In this document: in pieces, positions 22,839-30,249 of the stretch | Layout: the number at the start of each line of letters is the position of its first letter | Position numbering within the stretch: position 1 is the first letter of the stretch | DNA from: GCA-001735895 sp964488685 | GTDB lineage: Bacteria > Pseudomonadota > Gammaproteobacteria > GCA-001735895 | DNA length: 30,249 bases | NCBI GenBank assembly: GCA_964488685.1 | Contig: CAZAVY010000036.1 | Coordinates: 1 to 30,249 of the forward strand | Direction of reading: 5' to 3' | The notes under the pieces: generated by a model | Databases searched by the model: none | What the model was told of the DNA's origin: nothing | Seen by the model: only the letters and a program-made list of their open reading frames with translations | Translations under genes and position numbers: made by a program

Positions 22839-23728
22839 TAAAATTGCCCCAGAGTACGATTCATCACCGTGGTGTTGCCCCTTTGATCGCGGTAAATCAG
22901 TGAGGTCAGGTTGAAAATCAGCTCACCCTGCACCACCTGGCCATAGGCGCGGAAGTAGCGGGTGTCTACCGACAGATCATCAATTTTGACTGGCAACTGC
23001 AGGCGATTGATAAAATCCCCAACATCCTGGTAAGGATCATCATCGCGTTCGTCGATAAACAGTTTCACATCAAGATTCGCTCCGAGGCTCTGAAAAAGAA
23101 CTTCGGACATGGTATTAACATTGATTGTAGTCGGTGTCGGCAAGGCGGTGATATGTGGCTTCAGTTTCTCGTACATTTCCCGGGTGACGTTGTGCACCAG
23201 CATCAACTCGCTGATATCCACCATTTCGCGGTTGGCAACCCGATAGGTCTCATAATTTTCTTCCATTCCATCCGGGTAACGGATCTCGAAATCTTCGTCG
23301 ATCCAGTCCATCAGTGCCGGTATAAAAATTTCATCGACACCGAGATTATTGCACAATCGGGTGAACCTTGTTAACGCGACCTCGGATGCCAGTATCGAGT
23401 TGATATTGAACTTGGCCTGCTCATCCACCAGGAAACCGGTAAGGTAACCTCCTTCGATCGGTAGCCCGGGAATCCCGGTTGCCCAGTATTCATCAAGGCT
23501 GTCGATATCGGATTCTTGACGGTCTTCACGTAGATATATCTGCGCCCAGTCCTCGAGCCCAAAAGCGTAAATCCGGGAACGATCCATGAGGTGGATACGT
23601 GCGGTTTTGCGAATTGTAAATTTTTCCTCATGCACGATACTAACTGCGACTGTGGTAGCAATAACAACGATCAACATCGCCATCAACAAGGCCAGACCGC
23701 TTTGCTTTCGTAAGCTAGATGACACCAC
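22838..23728 (-). CDS. gspK: Type II secretion system minor pseudopilin K
   Basis: 296 residues. A prepilin-type leader MVSSSLRKQSG precedes LALLMAMLIVVIATTVAVSI; the usual Glu at position +5 is absent, which is normal for GspK. The large helical insertion domain is visible (FNINSILA...FTRLCNNLGVDE, LMDWIDEDFEIRYPDGMEENY, and PTPTTINVNTMSEVLFQSLG), with acidic residues suited to Ca binding. GspK caps the pseudopilus tip with GspI and GspJ. The start is GTG 23728 with GGAGA before it, overlapping gspJ by 14 bases. Confidence 0.93.
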   Translation of the reverse strand: MVSSSLRKQSGLALLMAMLIVVIATTVAVSIVHEEKFTIRKTARIHLMDRSRIYAFGLEDWAQIYLREDRQESDIDSLDEYWATGIPGLPIEGGYLTGFLVDEQAKFNINSILASEVALTRFTRLCNNLGVDEIFIPALMDWIDEDFEIRYPDGMEENYETYRVANREMVDISELMLVHNVTREMYEKLKPHITALPTPTTINVNTMSEVLFQSLGANLDVKLFIDERDDDPYQDVGDFINRLQLPVKIDDLSVDTRYFRAYGQVVQGELIFNLTSLIYRDQRGNTTVMNRTLGQF

Positions 23729-24380
23729 GTGGTATCTCCAGCAAACGTCTTATTTCGCCCATGTCGGGTAACTCGAGACGGAAAACGAGTACAATCGGTG
23801 AGGCATCGGCAGCCCCCAGATTCAATGGCCACTGTCGAATCGGCTTACCAAGCACATCCTGGAACTCAACTTTCATGGATTCAACCCTATCCAGCAACAC
23901 TGTCTGGATCGGTGTTTCTGCTATCCCCTGGTCGAGTGATCGCCAATGTCTACGCACAAATTTGTTATCGATCACGAGGTATTGCACGCGCTGCAAGGTG
24001 CTGCGAGGCTGTCCCAGAAAGTTGCTCCAGCCGCTACGGGTAAAGGTAATCACATCGTCATCGATAATAATATTCGATTCTTCGTCACCATACTGGTTTC
24101 GAATTCTTCTAGGCGATACCTGGGTCCAGTCGCGGTTGAAGTAAACCACCGCGAATTGCATATCTGATAGACGATCATTGGCTTCAGCAACAGCCTGGCC
24201 GGTGCGCGTCATCTGTCCAAGCCCGCCAAATGCCATCACGCCCATCAGCGCGAAGATCGATACCGCAATCACCATTTCTAACAGGGTAAATCCCCGGCTC
24301 TTTGCCATACCGGGGATCGATCCGAATCCCCTGGCCGGCGGAATCCATGCTTTGAAAATTGATGCGCCAGGGGTATTCAT
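23715..24380 (-). CDS. gspJ: Type II secretion system minor pseudopilin J
   Basis: 221 residues as given. The prepilin motif is SRG before FTLLEMVIAVSIFALMGVMA, with Glu at +5 of the mature part. The body shows FGGLGQMTRTGQAVAEANDR, FNRDWTQVSPRRIR, FTRSGWSNFLGQPRSTLQRV and VLVFRLELPDMGEIRRLLEI, all usual for GspJ. I keep ATG 24380 because it overlaps gspI by ATGA like other joints in this operon. This implies an unusually long leader of 30 residues. An alternative ATG at 24308 gives a normal 6-residue leader but has a weak ribosome site. It is part of the tip complex with GspI and GspK. Confidence 0.88.
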   Translation of the reverse strand: MNTPGASIFKAWIPPARGFGSIPGMAKSRGFTLLEMVIAVSIFALMGVMAFGGLGQMTRTGQAVAEANDRLSDMQFAVVYFNRDWTQVSPRRIRNQYGDEESNIIIDDDVITFTRSGWSNFLGQPRSTLQRVQYLVIDNKFVRRHWRSLDQGIAETPIQTVLLDRVESMKVEFQDVLGKPIRQWPLNLGAADASPIVLVFRLELPDMGEIRRLLEIPRGVI

Positions 24381-24736
24381 ATGCGTGCGATAAACCCGGT
24401 GATGCTCGCCTTGATGGCGTCATCACCTCTCAGGTAAACATCAACGTCGAGCCGGCGCAGCGATGGATCATCCGTTTTCGAAATCTTCATCCGCCAGGTC
24501 CATACAACATTGGCCATCTCGACGTTGCCCGACTTGTTTTTAGTGTTGTTCCAGGAACGTTTGGCGCGATACAGCGATATCTGGTTTTGCGCAACCCAAC
24601 TTGCAATCGTTTTCTGTTTGAGTAGAGTGGACTTCCAGCCGGATTCACTGGTGGTGTTGATCACTGCCCCGAGACCAAGCGCAATCACCAGCAACGCGAT
24701 CATCACTTCAAGCAGTGTGAATCCTTTATTCCTCAT
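24377..24736 (-). CDS. gspI: Type II secretion system minor pseudopilin I
   Basis: 119 residues with a short prepilin leader (MRNKG) before FTLLEVMIALLVIALGLGAV, Glu at +5. The following SWVAQNQISLYRAK segment is the family's conserved AxxQ/N region after the helix. It starts the tip complex of the pseudopilus. It is coupled by ATGA overlaps to both gspH upstream and gspJ downstream. Confidence 0.93.
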   Translation of the reverse strand: MRNKGFTLLEVMIALLVIALGLGAVINTTSESGWKSTLLKQKTIASWVAQNQISLYRAKRSWNNTKNKSGNVEMANVVWTWRMKISKTDDPSLRRLDVDVYLRGDDAIKASITGFIARI

Positions 24737-25227
24737 CCCAGTGGCTCCGGACCCGACATTAAAACACTTCCAAGCACATTACCCTGTAGCACGATAACCG
24801 ATTTTGTGAGTTGATCATTGATACGCCACTCGAACGGTGTCATTTCACCGCTGGAAAGTATTAAAATATGGGGTTCGGGAAAAGTCTTGATGGTGATATC
24901 AATAATCTGATTTTCGATGATCAACTCGGAATTTTGTGATTCGGTCATCTTGAACTTGGTGAAAAACGATTCGGCGGCCGGCGCCCAGTTGCCGTCGTTG
25001 TATTCAAGCACGATATAGCCCTTGTCCTGCACCGAGATTGCATAATTACGGTTTTCAAACACGGCTTCCTGGTTTAACAGGTGGAACAACTTGCCGAGAT
25101 CTTTACCGACGCGCTTTAAATCGCGGGTTTCATCGCCGAGGCTGACCGATAGTTGCACCATCGAAATCGTGATGGCAATGATGGCAACAACGACCAGCAA
25201 TTCCCAAAGGGTAAAACCCCTTTTCAA
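24733..25227 (-). CDS. gspH: Type II secretion system pseudopilin H
   Basis: 164 residues from a TTG start at 25227, giving the leader MKRG before FTLWELLVVVAIIAITISMV with Glu at +5 (FTLWE rather than FTLLE). No ATG or GTG in frame lies closer. The open frame runs on to 25647, but that part is antisense-like to gspG in another frame and is rejected. The body has FHLLNQEAVFENRNYAISVQ and GYIVLEYNDGNWAPA, as in the GspH/FimT fold, and ends LGSVLMSGPEPLG. It follows gspG by 22 bases and overlaps gspI by ATGA. Confidence 0.9.
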   Translation of the reverse strand: MKRGFTLWELLVVVAIIAITISMVQLSVSLGDETRDLKRVGKDLGKLFHLLNQEAVFENRNYAISVQDKGYIVLEYNDGNWAPAAESFFTKFKMTESQNSELIIENQIIDITIKTFPEPHILILSSGEMTPFEWRINDQLTKSVIVLQGNVLGSVLMSGPEPLG

Positions 25228-25249
25228 ATCATCGCGGCGCCATCCGCGT

Positions 25250-25684
25250 CTAGGAATCGAGATTCCAGTTTCCAATGTCGGCAGCGTCACCTTCCCCTCC
25301 GACCGCAGCATCGGCACCCAGCGAAAACACATCGATCTCGGAATTCGAACCCGGGTTAAGGTAGCGGTAGTCATTGCCCCAGGGATCCTTGTTAAGTTTC
25401 TTGATGTAACCGCCGTCGCGCCAGTTCTTAGTGCTTTCACCAGAGGGTTTGTTGACGAGTGCACCGAGGCCCTGCTCACCCGAGGGATAGACGAAATTAT
25501 CGAGCTTGTAGATTTCGAGCGAGGATTCCAGCACCCGGATATCGCTCCTCGCCTTGCTGATGCGCGCATCGTCGACCCGACCGACGACCTTGGGGGCAAT
25601 ATAGGAGGCCAGGATTGCGATGATCGCGACCACGACAATGATTTCAAGCAGGGTAAAGCCTTGGTTGGAATTTACTTTTTTCAT
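25250..25684 (-). CDS. gspG: Type II secretion system major pseudopilin G
   Basis: 144 residues. The leader MKKVNSNQG is followed by FTLLEIIVVVAIIAILASYI, then APKVVGRVDDARISKARSDI, the classic GspG helix. YPSGEQGLGALVNKP, then KDPWGNDYRYLNPG and the final acidic loop (SEIDVFSLGADAAVGGEGDA) form the Ca-binding region. It polymerises into the periplasmic pseudopilus that pushes substrates through the secretin. It lies just after the rhombosortase gene with 14 bases between. Confidence 0.96.
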   Translation of the reverse strand: MKKVNSNQGFTLLEIIVVVAIIAILASYIAPKVVGRVDDARISKARSDIRVLESSLEIYKLDNFVYPSGEQGLGALVNKPSGESTKNWRDGGYIKKLNKDPWGNDYRYLNPGSNSEIDVFSLGADAAVGGEGDAADIGNWNLDS

Positions 25685-25698
25685 GTCAGTTTAGAGTA

Positions 25699-26283
25699 TC
25701 AACCCGGTCTATGGTTCATTGTATACTTAGTCCAAACGAGCGCAATTACAATCGCTATCAGCAACCCGTACATATGGGCATCGACGACGACGCGGGCACC
25801 GATAATTTCCCCGGTGTTGAAATCATAGAAATTGAATTGTTCCATAAACACCTTGATTACGATTGCCGAAATTACGAGAACCGCTATCAGGCGATCCCGC
25901 GGGAACAGGCTGACGGCACCCAGAACGTAGAGGCCATACAAGATTCCGGAATGGCCGGCATAATCATGGATTTCAGGATTGAAAATTTCCACCAGGATCG
26001 AAATACCCAGCGCCATCAACAGCGTATAAATAAGCCAGCGCCTGGTGGACCATCCAGGTGTGGTCAGGCTCACGCATACCACCAGGCTAAGCCCGTTGAG
26101 CAAAAGGTGCATCCAGCCGACATGTACCCAGTGCGCGCTAACAAGACGCCAGGCTTCACCCGTTGTACTCCAGTCGCGTTGATAGCGGAAATATTCCGGG
26201 CCGATCGCTTGTAGCAGAATCATAAACGGGATGATCAGCGCTAGAAAACGCCAATCCGGTGATTGCCTGATGCGTTGCCACAC
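25699..26283 (-). CDS. rrtA: Rhombosortase (rhomboid-family intramembrane protease)
   Basis: A 194-residue membrane protein with six or so hydrophobic segments. Rhomboid marks: HWVHVGWMHLLLNGLSL (His59, Asn63 region), the active-site Ser112 in AGHSGILYGLY and His170 in VVVDAHMYGLL. Small rhomboids of this type are rhombosortases, which cut GlyGly-CTERM proteins; in Vibrio these substrates are also exported by type II secretion (known for VesB). The gene sits between gspF and gspG, starting with GTG two bases after the gspF stop, so it is cotranscribed with the secretion genes. This strongly supports the rhombosortase call over a housekeeping rhomboid such as GlpG. No GlyGly-CTERM substrate is encoded in the window. 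Confidence 0.88.
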   Translation of the reverse strand: MWQRIRQSPDWRFLALIIPFMILLQAIGPEYFRYQRDWSTTGEAWRLVSAHWVHVGWMHLLLNGLSLVVCVSLTTPGWSTRRWLIYTLLMALGISILVEIFNPEIHDYAGHSGILYGLYVLGAVSLFPRDRLIAVLVISAIVIKVFMEQFNFYDFNTGEIIGARVVVDAHMYGLLIAIVIALVWTKYTMNHRPG

Positions 26284-26285
26284 GA

Positions 26286-27497
26286 CTACACCAACTCATT
26301 CATATCGAAAATCGGGATCAGGATCGCGATCACGATAAACAGCACCACGAGCCCCATCAGCAATATCATCGCCGGTTCGAACAATCCGATGAAAAGGGCC
26401 GTAACCCCGGCAAATTCGTTTTCTTCGGCACGCGCGGAACGCTCCAGCATATCGCCGAGCTTGCCACTAGCCTCGCCATTTTGAATGAGTTGCAATACCA
26501 ACGGACTAAAATAACCGGTGTTATCGAGCGCAACCGATATATGCTCACCTTCACGCACCCGACTCGCCGCCTTGACTACCGCCGCCTTGATCGACAGGTT
26601 GTTGATCACCTCAGTCGAAATATGCATCGAATCCAGTGCGGTTACCCCGCTTGAAACCAGGATGCTCATGGTACGGGTAAATCGCGAGCTGTCGGATAGT
26701 CGCACCAGGTAAGAGATATAGGGCAGGCGCAGATAGAAGCGATCACGCATTTCACGAAAGCGGGGTATTTTGACCAGTTGCGCGTAAGCGGCCACAGCGA
26801 GAATCACGGCGATTATCAGTTCAATCCCGTGGTTCTTGAAAAATTCTGATATCGCTATCAGCCAGGTGGTTACCATCGGTAATTCCTGATCAAACCCCTC
26901 GAATACCTGCACGATCTTCGGCACCACAAAGGTGAGTAATAAAGCAATCAACGCGAATGCGACCACCGACAATAATATCGGGTAAATCAATGCCTGCCCG
27001 GTGCGGCGTTGCAGGTCGTGTTTCGCTTCCATGTAATCGGCAAGACGCTCCATGACCACATCGAGCAGCCCCGACTGCTCACCGGCGTGCACCGATGCGC
27101 AATACATCGGGTCAAAAATACGGGGAAATTCTTTCAGCGCCTCGGAAAGCGGAAAACCTTCGAGTACGCGCGCGCGCACCGCAAGCAGTACATGCTTGGT
27201 TGTCTGTTTGGGAGTTTGGCGAGAGACCGCATGATAGGCCGATTCTATCGGTTGCCCGGCGCTGATCAGCGTTGCCAGTTGACGCGTGATGAGCGACCGG
27301 GTTGCGACATTTAGTTTTTCGCGCCGGTTTTTACCGAGCCCGGTAGTCGAGTCACGCGAAGTGACTTCGCTGATCTCGAACGGCATCAGACTCATCCCGC
27401 GTAGTTGCTGCCGTGCCTGTCGGGCGGTATCCGCCTCGACTAATCCTTTTTGTGTTTTACCGTCGCCGTCGACAGCCTGATACTCAAACGCAGCCAT
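26286..27497 (-). CDS. gspF: Type II secretion system inner-membrane protein F
   Basis: 403 residues, begins MAAFEYQAVDGDGKTQKGLV as expected. It has two cytoplasmic helical repeats, each followed by membrane helices: first ATRSLITRQLATLISAGQPI then LIYPILLSVVAFALIALLLT; second SRFTRTMSILVSSGVTALDS then LFEPAMILLMGLVVLFIVIA. The motif PIFDMNELV closes the protein, as usual. GspF is the platform protein contacting GspE and GspL. It is separated from gspE by 147 bases containing a REP-like repeat, and joined closely to rrtA. Confidence 0.95.
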   Translation of the reverse strand: MAAFEYQAVDGDGKTQKGLVEADTARQARQQLRGMSLMPFEISEVTSRDSTTGLGKNRREKLNVATRSLITRQLATLISAGQPIESAYHAVSRQTPKQTTKHVLLAVRARVLEGFPLSEALKEFPRIFDPMYCASVHAGEQSGLLDVVMERLADYMEAKHDLQRRTGQALIYPILLSVVAFALIALLLTFVVPKIVQVFEGFDQELPMVTTWLIAISEFFKNHGIELIIAVILAVAAYAQLVKIPRFREMRDRFYLRLPYISYLVRLSDSSRFTRTMSILVSSGVTALDSMHISTEVINNLSIKAAVVKAASRVREGEHISVALDNTGYFSPLVLQLIQNGEASGKLGDMLERSARAEENEFAGVTALFIGLFEPAMILLMGLVVLFIVIAILIPIFDMNELV

Positions 27498-27576
27498 AAA
27501 TCACTCACGTCATCCAGCAGCACGAATTGGGGTATCGAAGCGACGGAATCAAGCCAATCGGTTTTATTCCCACGCA

Positions 27577-27642
27577 AACCTTACCTGTCATTCCGAATCG
27601 TCGCTCCGCCGCGAAAGCGGGAATCTCATCGAGTGCTGTCAT
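27577..27642. repeat. Degenerate REP-like repeat between gspE and gspF
   Basis: GTCATTCCGAATCGTCG begins the segment. CCGCGAAAGCGGGAATCTCA follows, with a small CCGC-GAAA-GCGG hairpin, and the segment ends in GTGCTGTCAT. It resembles the widespread GTCATTCCCGCGAAAGCGGGAATC type of proteobacterial intergenic repeat. A shorter trace (GTCATTCCCGTGA) lies near 1857. It may partly reduce transcription or alter mRNA stability between gspE and gspF. Confidence 0.5.
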
Positions 27643-27644
27643 AA

Positions 27645-29120
27645 CTAGCCCCCATCCCGGGTTACCCGCAGTACTTCATCCAGCGTCGTCTCCCCTTGCA
27701 CCACCTTGCGAATACCATCCTCGCGCAAACTATGGCTCTTAGTACGACAGTAACGTTCAAGTTTCGGCTGACTGGCGCCGTCATGAATCATGGTTGACAG
27801 CATTTCATCGATTTCGATCATTTCGTAGATGCCGGTACGCCCACGGTAGCCGGTCTGCATACATTCGCTACAGCCATGGGCCTGATAAATGACATCATCA
27901 CCTTTGATCCTGAAACCATTGACCTGTTCAACATCGAGTTGTGTCACCGATTTACATTCCGGGCAGAGCTGGCGTACCAATCGTTGCGACAGTACACCCA
28001 GCATGGTCGAAGACAACAAAAAGGATTCAATTCCCATATCTTGCAAGCGGGTAATCGCACCTACCGCCGAGTTAGTATGCAGCGTCGACAACACCAGGTG
28101 TCCGGTCAAACTTGCCTGCACCGCGATCTGCGCGGTTTCGTTATCTCGAATCTCGCCAACCATCACCACATCCGGATCCTGGCGCAGGATGGCTCGTAAT
28201 CCTTTGGCAAATGTCATATCGACCTTGGTGTTGACCGGCGTCTGGCCGATGCCGTCCAGATCGTACTCGACCGGGTCCTCGACCGTTAAAATATTACGTT
28301 TGGTGTCATTCAGGACCGACAGCATTGCATAAAGCGATGTGGTTTTTCCCGAACCGGTGGGGCCGGTTACCAGAATTATTCCATGCGGTTTTTGAATCAT
28401 CTTCTCGAGGCGTTCCTCCACTGCCAGTCCCATGCCGAGTTGGCGTAAATCGAGGCGACCAGCCTGTTTGTCGAGCAAGCGCATGACCACGCGTTCACCA
28501 TGCCCGGATGGCAACGTCGATACTCGAATATCGACTGGCCGATCGGCCACTTTAAGCGCAATTCGACCATCCTGGGGCAAGCGCTTTTCGGCGATATCCA
28601 GCTGCGCCATGACCTTGATCCTCGATACCAGCAGACTCGCGATCTGGCGAGGTGGTTCGAGCACTTCACGCAGTACCCCATCAACCCGGAAACGAATCGA
28701 CAACCTGGACTCAAAAGGTTCGACGTGGATGTCTGATGCATTTTCCTTGATCGCCTCGGTAATCAGTGCATTGATCAGGCGAATAATCGGCGCATCGTCA
28801 TCGCTTTCGAGTAAATCCTCGGGTCCGGATAGTTCGCGCGCCACATCGTCGAGATTAAGCTCACCGCCGATTTTCTCCGCTTCATTGAACGAGGTTTCCC
28901 GGTTGTTTTCAAAATGCCGACTCAAGCGCCGGTTGAAATCAATATCCGACTCAACTTCGATTTCCTCAATCATCCCGAGCAACCGCTGAGCCTCTGAAAC
29001 TGCATCAGCAGAGGCGTCTTTCTTGAGGGTAAGTTTAAATCTACCCGAAGCAGGCGATAATGTTGCGATTACGCCGTAGCGCTTGCAAAATGAGTAGGGC
29101 AGATCACTGGTTGAAGGCAT
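27645..29120 (-). CDS. gspE: Type II secretion system ATPase E
   Basis: 491 residues. The N1 domain covers about residues 1-100. The core has ASDIHVEPFESRLSIRFRVD, Walker A GPTGSGKTT at about 253-261, the Asp box TVEDPVEYDLDGIGQ, Walker B DPDVVMVGEIRD and the His box LSTLHTN. The GspE-specific zinc motif is two CxxC pairs, Cys386/389 and Cys417/420. It powers pseudopilus assembly from the cytoplasm. The ATG at 29120 follows AAGGA at about 10 bases. It is the first gene of this operon; gspC and gspD, which normally precede it, are not present. Confidence 0.97.
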   Translation of the reverse strand: MPSTSDLPYSFCKRYGVIATLSPASGRFKLTLKKDASADAVSEAQRLLGMIEEIEVESDIDFNRRLSRHFENNRETSFNEAEKIGGELNLDDVARELSGPEDLLESDDDAPIIRLINALITEAIKENASDIHVEPFESRLSIRFRVDGVLREVLEPPRQIASLLVSRIKVMAQLDIAEKRLPQDGRIALKVADRPVDIRVSTLPSGHGERVVMRLLDKQAGRLDLRQLGMGLAVEERLEKMIQKPHGIILVTGPTGSGKTTSLYAMLSVLNDTKRNILTVEDPVEYDLDGIGQTPVNTKVDMTFAKGLRAILRQDPDVVMVGEIRDNETAQIAVQASLTGHLVLSTLHTNSAVGAITRLQDMGIESFLLSSTMLGVLSQRLVRQLCPECKSVTQLDVEQVNGFRIKGDDVIYQAHGCSECMQTGYRGRTGIYEMIEIDEMLSTMIHDGASQPKLERYCRTKSHSLREDGIRKVVQGETTLDEVLRVTRDGG

Positions 29121-29445
29121 TTGGCAATTATCCTTATCTATGCTACTGAATTATCTATTGGTATAGCTGGTTCACGGCTATTATATTTAAATTTTCTTTA
29201 GTTCGAAGCAATTGTTAACTTTTTCTCATTCGCGACATTCCCCCGGCACAATAAATAACGCCGGAATAGAATCCGAATCTATATAAGTAAACCGTCAATA
29301 TCAATTTCGATAAATAATTATCGACTCTGATATCGAAGCATTAAACACCCTTATATCTACCGATACCGAGGTGTGTCTGCAATGATACAATTTATATTTA
29401 TTCCCCATTCGATTCATCACCCTTGCACAGACATCATATAGAAAA
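29121..29445. other. Divergent intergenic region upstream of gspE and the nucleotidyltransferase gene
   Basis: 325 AT-rich bases without a gene; the frame seen on the minus strand here is the shadow of the rightward gene. It holds a good leftward promoter (listed separately) and a short inverted pair CCGGC/GCCGG around 29242-29263 with a 12-base spacer and no T-tract. No rightward promoter stands out. Confidence 0.5.
29180..29207 (-). promoter_or_regulatory. Sigma-70 type promoter for the gspE operon
   Basis: On the minus strand a perfect TATAAT (complement of 29180-29185) is preceded at 16 bases by TTCGAA (29202-29207, weak -35) in an AT-rich stretch. Transcription would begin near 29172, giving a leader of about 50 bases before gspE. 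Confidence 0.5.
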
Positions 29446-30183
29446 GTGGAAAAAATTGGGCTAGTTCCAGCAGCCGGTTTTGCACGCCGGCTTGAAAACC
29501 TGAGTGGTTCCAAAGAAATGATTCCCATCGACATGGGATACGGAATCGAACCCGTCGCACATTCATTACTCAGGCAGTTCAAAAATGCTGCTATCGATAA
29601 AATTGTAGTGGTAACTCGACCTGAAAAATATGATCTGCTGGAGTATCTTTCGGGTAACAAACCATTTGATCTGGATATAACAACTGTATCGATCAGTGAT
29701 ACCTCGAGCACTCTCGAATCAATATTTGCATCTTGCAAAGTTATACAGAATAAAGAAGTATATCTGGGTTTTCCTGACATGATTATTTCTCCTCCGGATG
29801 CGTTGCGGTGTCTGGCCAATGCCGAAGGCCCGGAAACAGATATAGTTCTCGGGGCATTTCCATCCGGCAGTCCCGCAAAAGTTGACATGATCGATATCGA
29901 CGAAAAGGGACTGTTACGTGATTTAAAAATCAAGAACGCTGAATGCAGATACAAATACTCCTGGATTTTCGCAAAATGGAGCCCAGACTTTACAGACTAT
30001 TTTTACAAACGTTATAAATTGCTTAACTTAAACAACGACGAGGAAATTTACATCGGTAGTTTCTTTTTATCTTATTATCTATCGGGTAGAGATGTTGGGG
30101 TTTGTTGCGTTGATGACGGCAACTACACCGATATTGGAACTCACGAAGACTTGAAAAAATACTTCATAGCTGAAAATAACTGA
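29446..30183 (+). CDS. Sugar-phosphate nucleotidyltransferase-like protein (RmlA/GalU superfamily)
   Basis: 245 residues starting at GTG 29446. The N-terminus MEKIGLVPAAGFARRLENLS fits the nucleotide-binding loop of NTP transferases (usual GxGTR replaced by AAGFARRL), followed by GSKEMIPIDMGYGIEPVAHS with the Lys of the PK/SKE motif. DKIVVVTRPEKYDLLEYLSG and YLGFPDMI (the metal Asp) follow, as in glucose-1-phosphate thymidylyl- or uridylyltransferases. The end DDGNYTDIGTHEDLKKYF is the usual closing motif. It is shorter than GalU or RmlA (about 290) and its substrate is not clear. The ribosome site is weak. The DNA here is more AT-rich than in the gsp genes, which may indicate transfer. It may be the first gene of an envelope-sugar cluster beyond the window. 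Confidence 0.78.
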   Translation: MEKIGLVPAAGFARRLENLSGSKEMIPIDMGYGIEPVAHSLLRQFKNAAIDKIVVVTRPEKYDLLEYLSGNKPFDLDITTVSISDTSSTLESIFASCKVIQNKEVYLGFPDMIISPPDALRCLANAEGPETDIVLGAFPSGSPAKVDMIDIDEKGLLRDLKIKNAECRYKYSWIFAKWSPDFTDYFYKRYKLLNLNNDEEIYIGSFFLSYYLSGRDVGVCCVDDGNYTDIGTHEDLKKYFIAENN

Positions 30184-30249
30184 ACCAGAATACCTGGGGA
30201 TACAAGCGGCGAAATTACCCTTTAAACCTGGACCAGCGGATTTTAAGTA

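Noticed and set aside
25228..25647. N-terminal extension of the gspH frame
   Set aside because: It is the out-of-frame shadow of gspG with Ser/Arg-rich noise; the prepilin leader fixes the start at 25227.
1..30249. CRISPR arrays, rRNA, tRNA, phage or integrase genes
   Set aside because: I saw no regularly spaced direct repeats, no cloverleaf-type sequences with a T-loop, and no recognisable integrase or transposase protein.

Overview
The window looks like a chromosomal segment of an uncultured or marine-type gammaproteobacterium. The grounds are a Gsp-type type II secretion (T2SS) operon, Aat, a GalU-Pgi sugar block, moderate GC and tight 4-bp gene overlaps. The assignment is from protein resemblance by eye; no rRNA or tRNA marker is present and the genus cannot be named.

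Left part (1-8.2 kb): a COG3146 acyltransferase-like gene cut by the left edge, then aat. A large hairpin separates these from a minus-strand operon mcl-mtkA-mtkB (malyl-CoA lyase plus malate-CoA ligase), which interconverts malate and acetyl-CoA plus glyoxylate. Upstream of it lies a remnant of the malic enzyme gene maeB, with one frameshift and a deletion of most of the gene. It is followed by a previously uncalled 55-residue membrane protein. A MITE-like repeat, an S24/LexA-fold protein without catalytic residues and an Atm1-type ABC exporter complete the block.

Middle part (8.5-13.2 kb): a class I glutamine amidotransferase, an outer-membrane beta-barrel, a DUF302 protein and a small exported protein on the plus strand. 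On the minus strand is a cluster of small genes: two near-duplicate FHA proteins, a Sel1-repeat protein, a short HigA-like HTH protein and an unknown basic protein. A second copy of the MITE-like repeat lies inside it and supplies the stop codon of one FHA gene.

Surface-anchoring and sugar block (13.3-20.4 kb): a minus-strand cassette with a 62-residue VPEID-CTERM protein, a terminator, an exosortase E/CPBP-protease fusion and a fatty acid hydroxylase/sterol desaturase family protein. Divergent from it is galU-pgi-ugd-like. The ugd-like protein has lost the catalytic cysteine and the Rossmann glycine motif of UDP-glucose dehydrogenases.

Right part (20.4-30.2 kb): minus-strand gspE-F-rrtA-G-H-I-J-K-L-M-N. 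A rhombosortase gene is embedded between gspF and gspG, and gspC and gspD are absent. A divergent sugar nucleotidyltransferase-like gene closes the window. Two different C-terminal sorting machineries (exosortase E and rhombosortase) therefore lie within 12 kb of each other, next to nucleotide-sugar genes. The likely theme is cell-envelope and surface protein processing. The VPEID/exosortase E/hydroxylase cassette with its minimal substrate is the best candidate for an incompletely described system.
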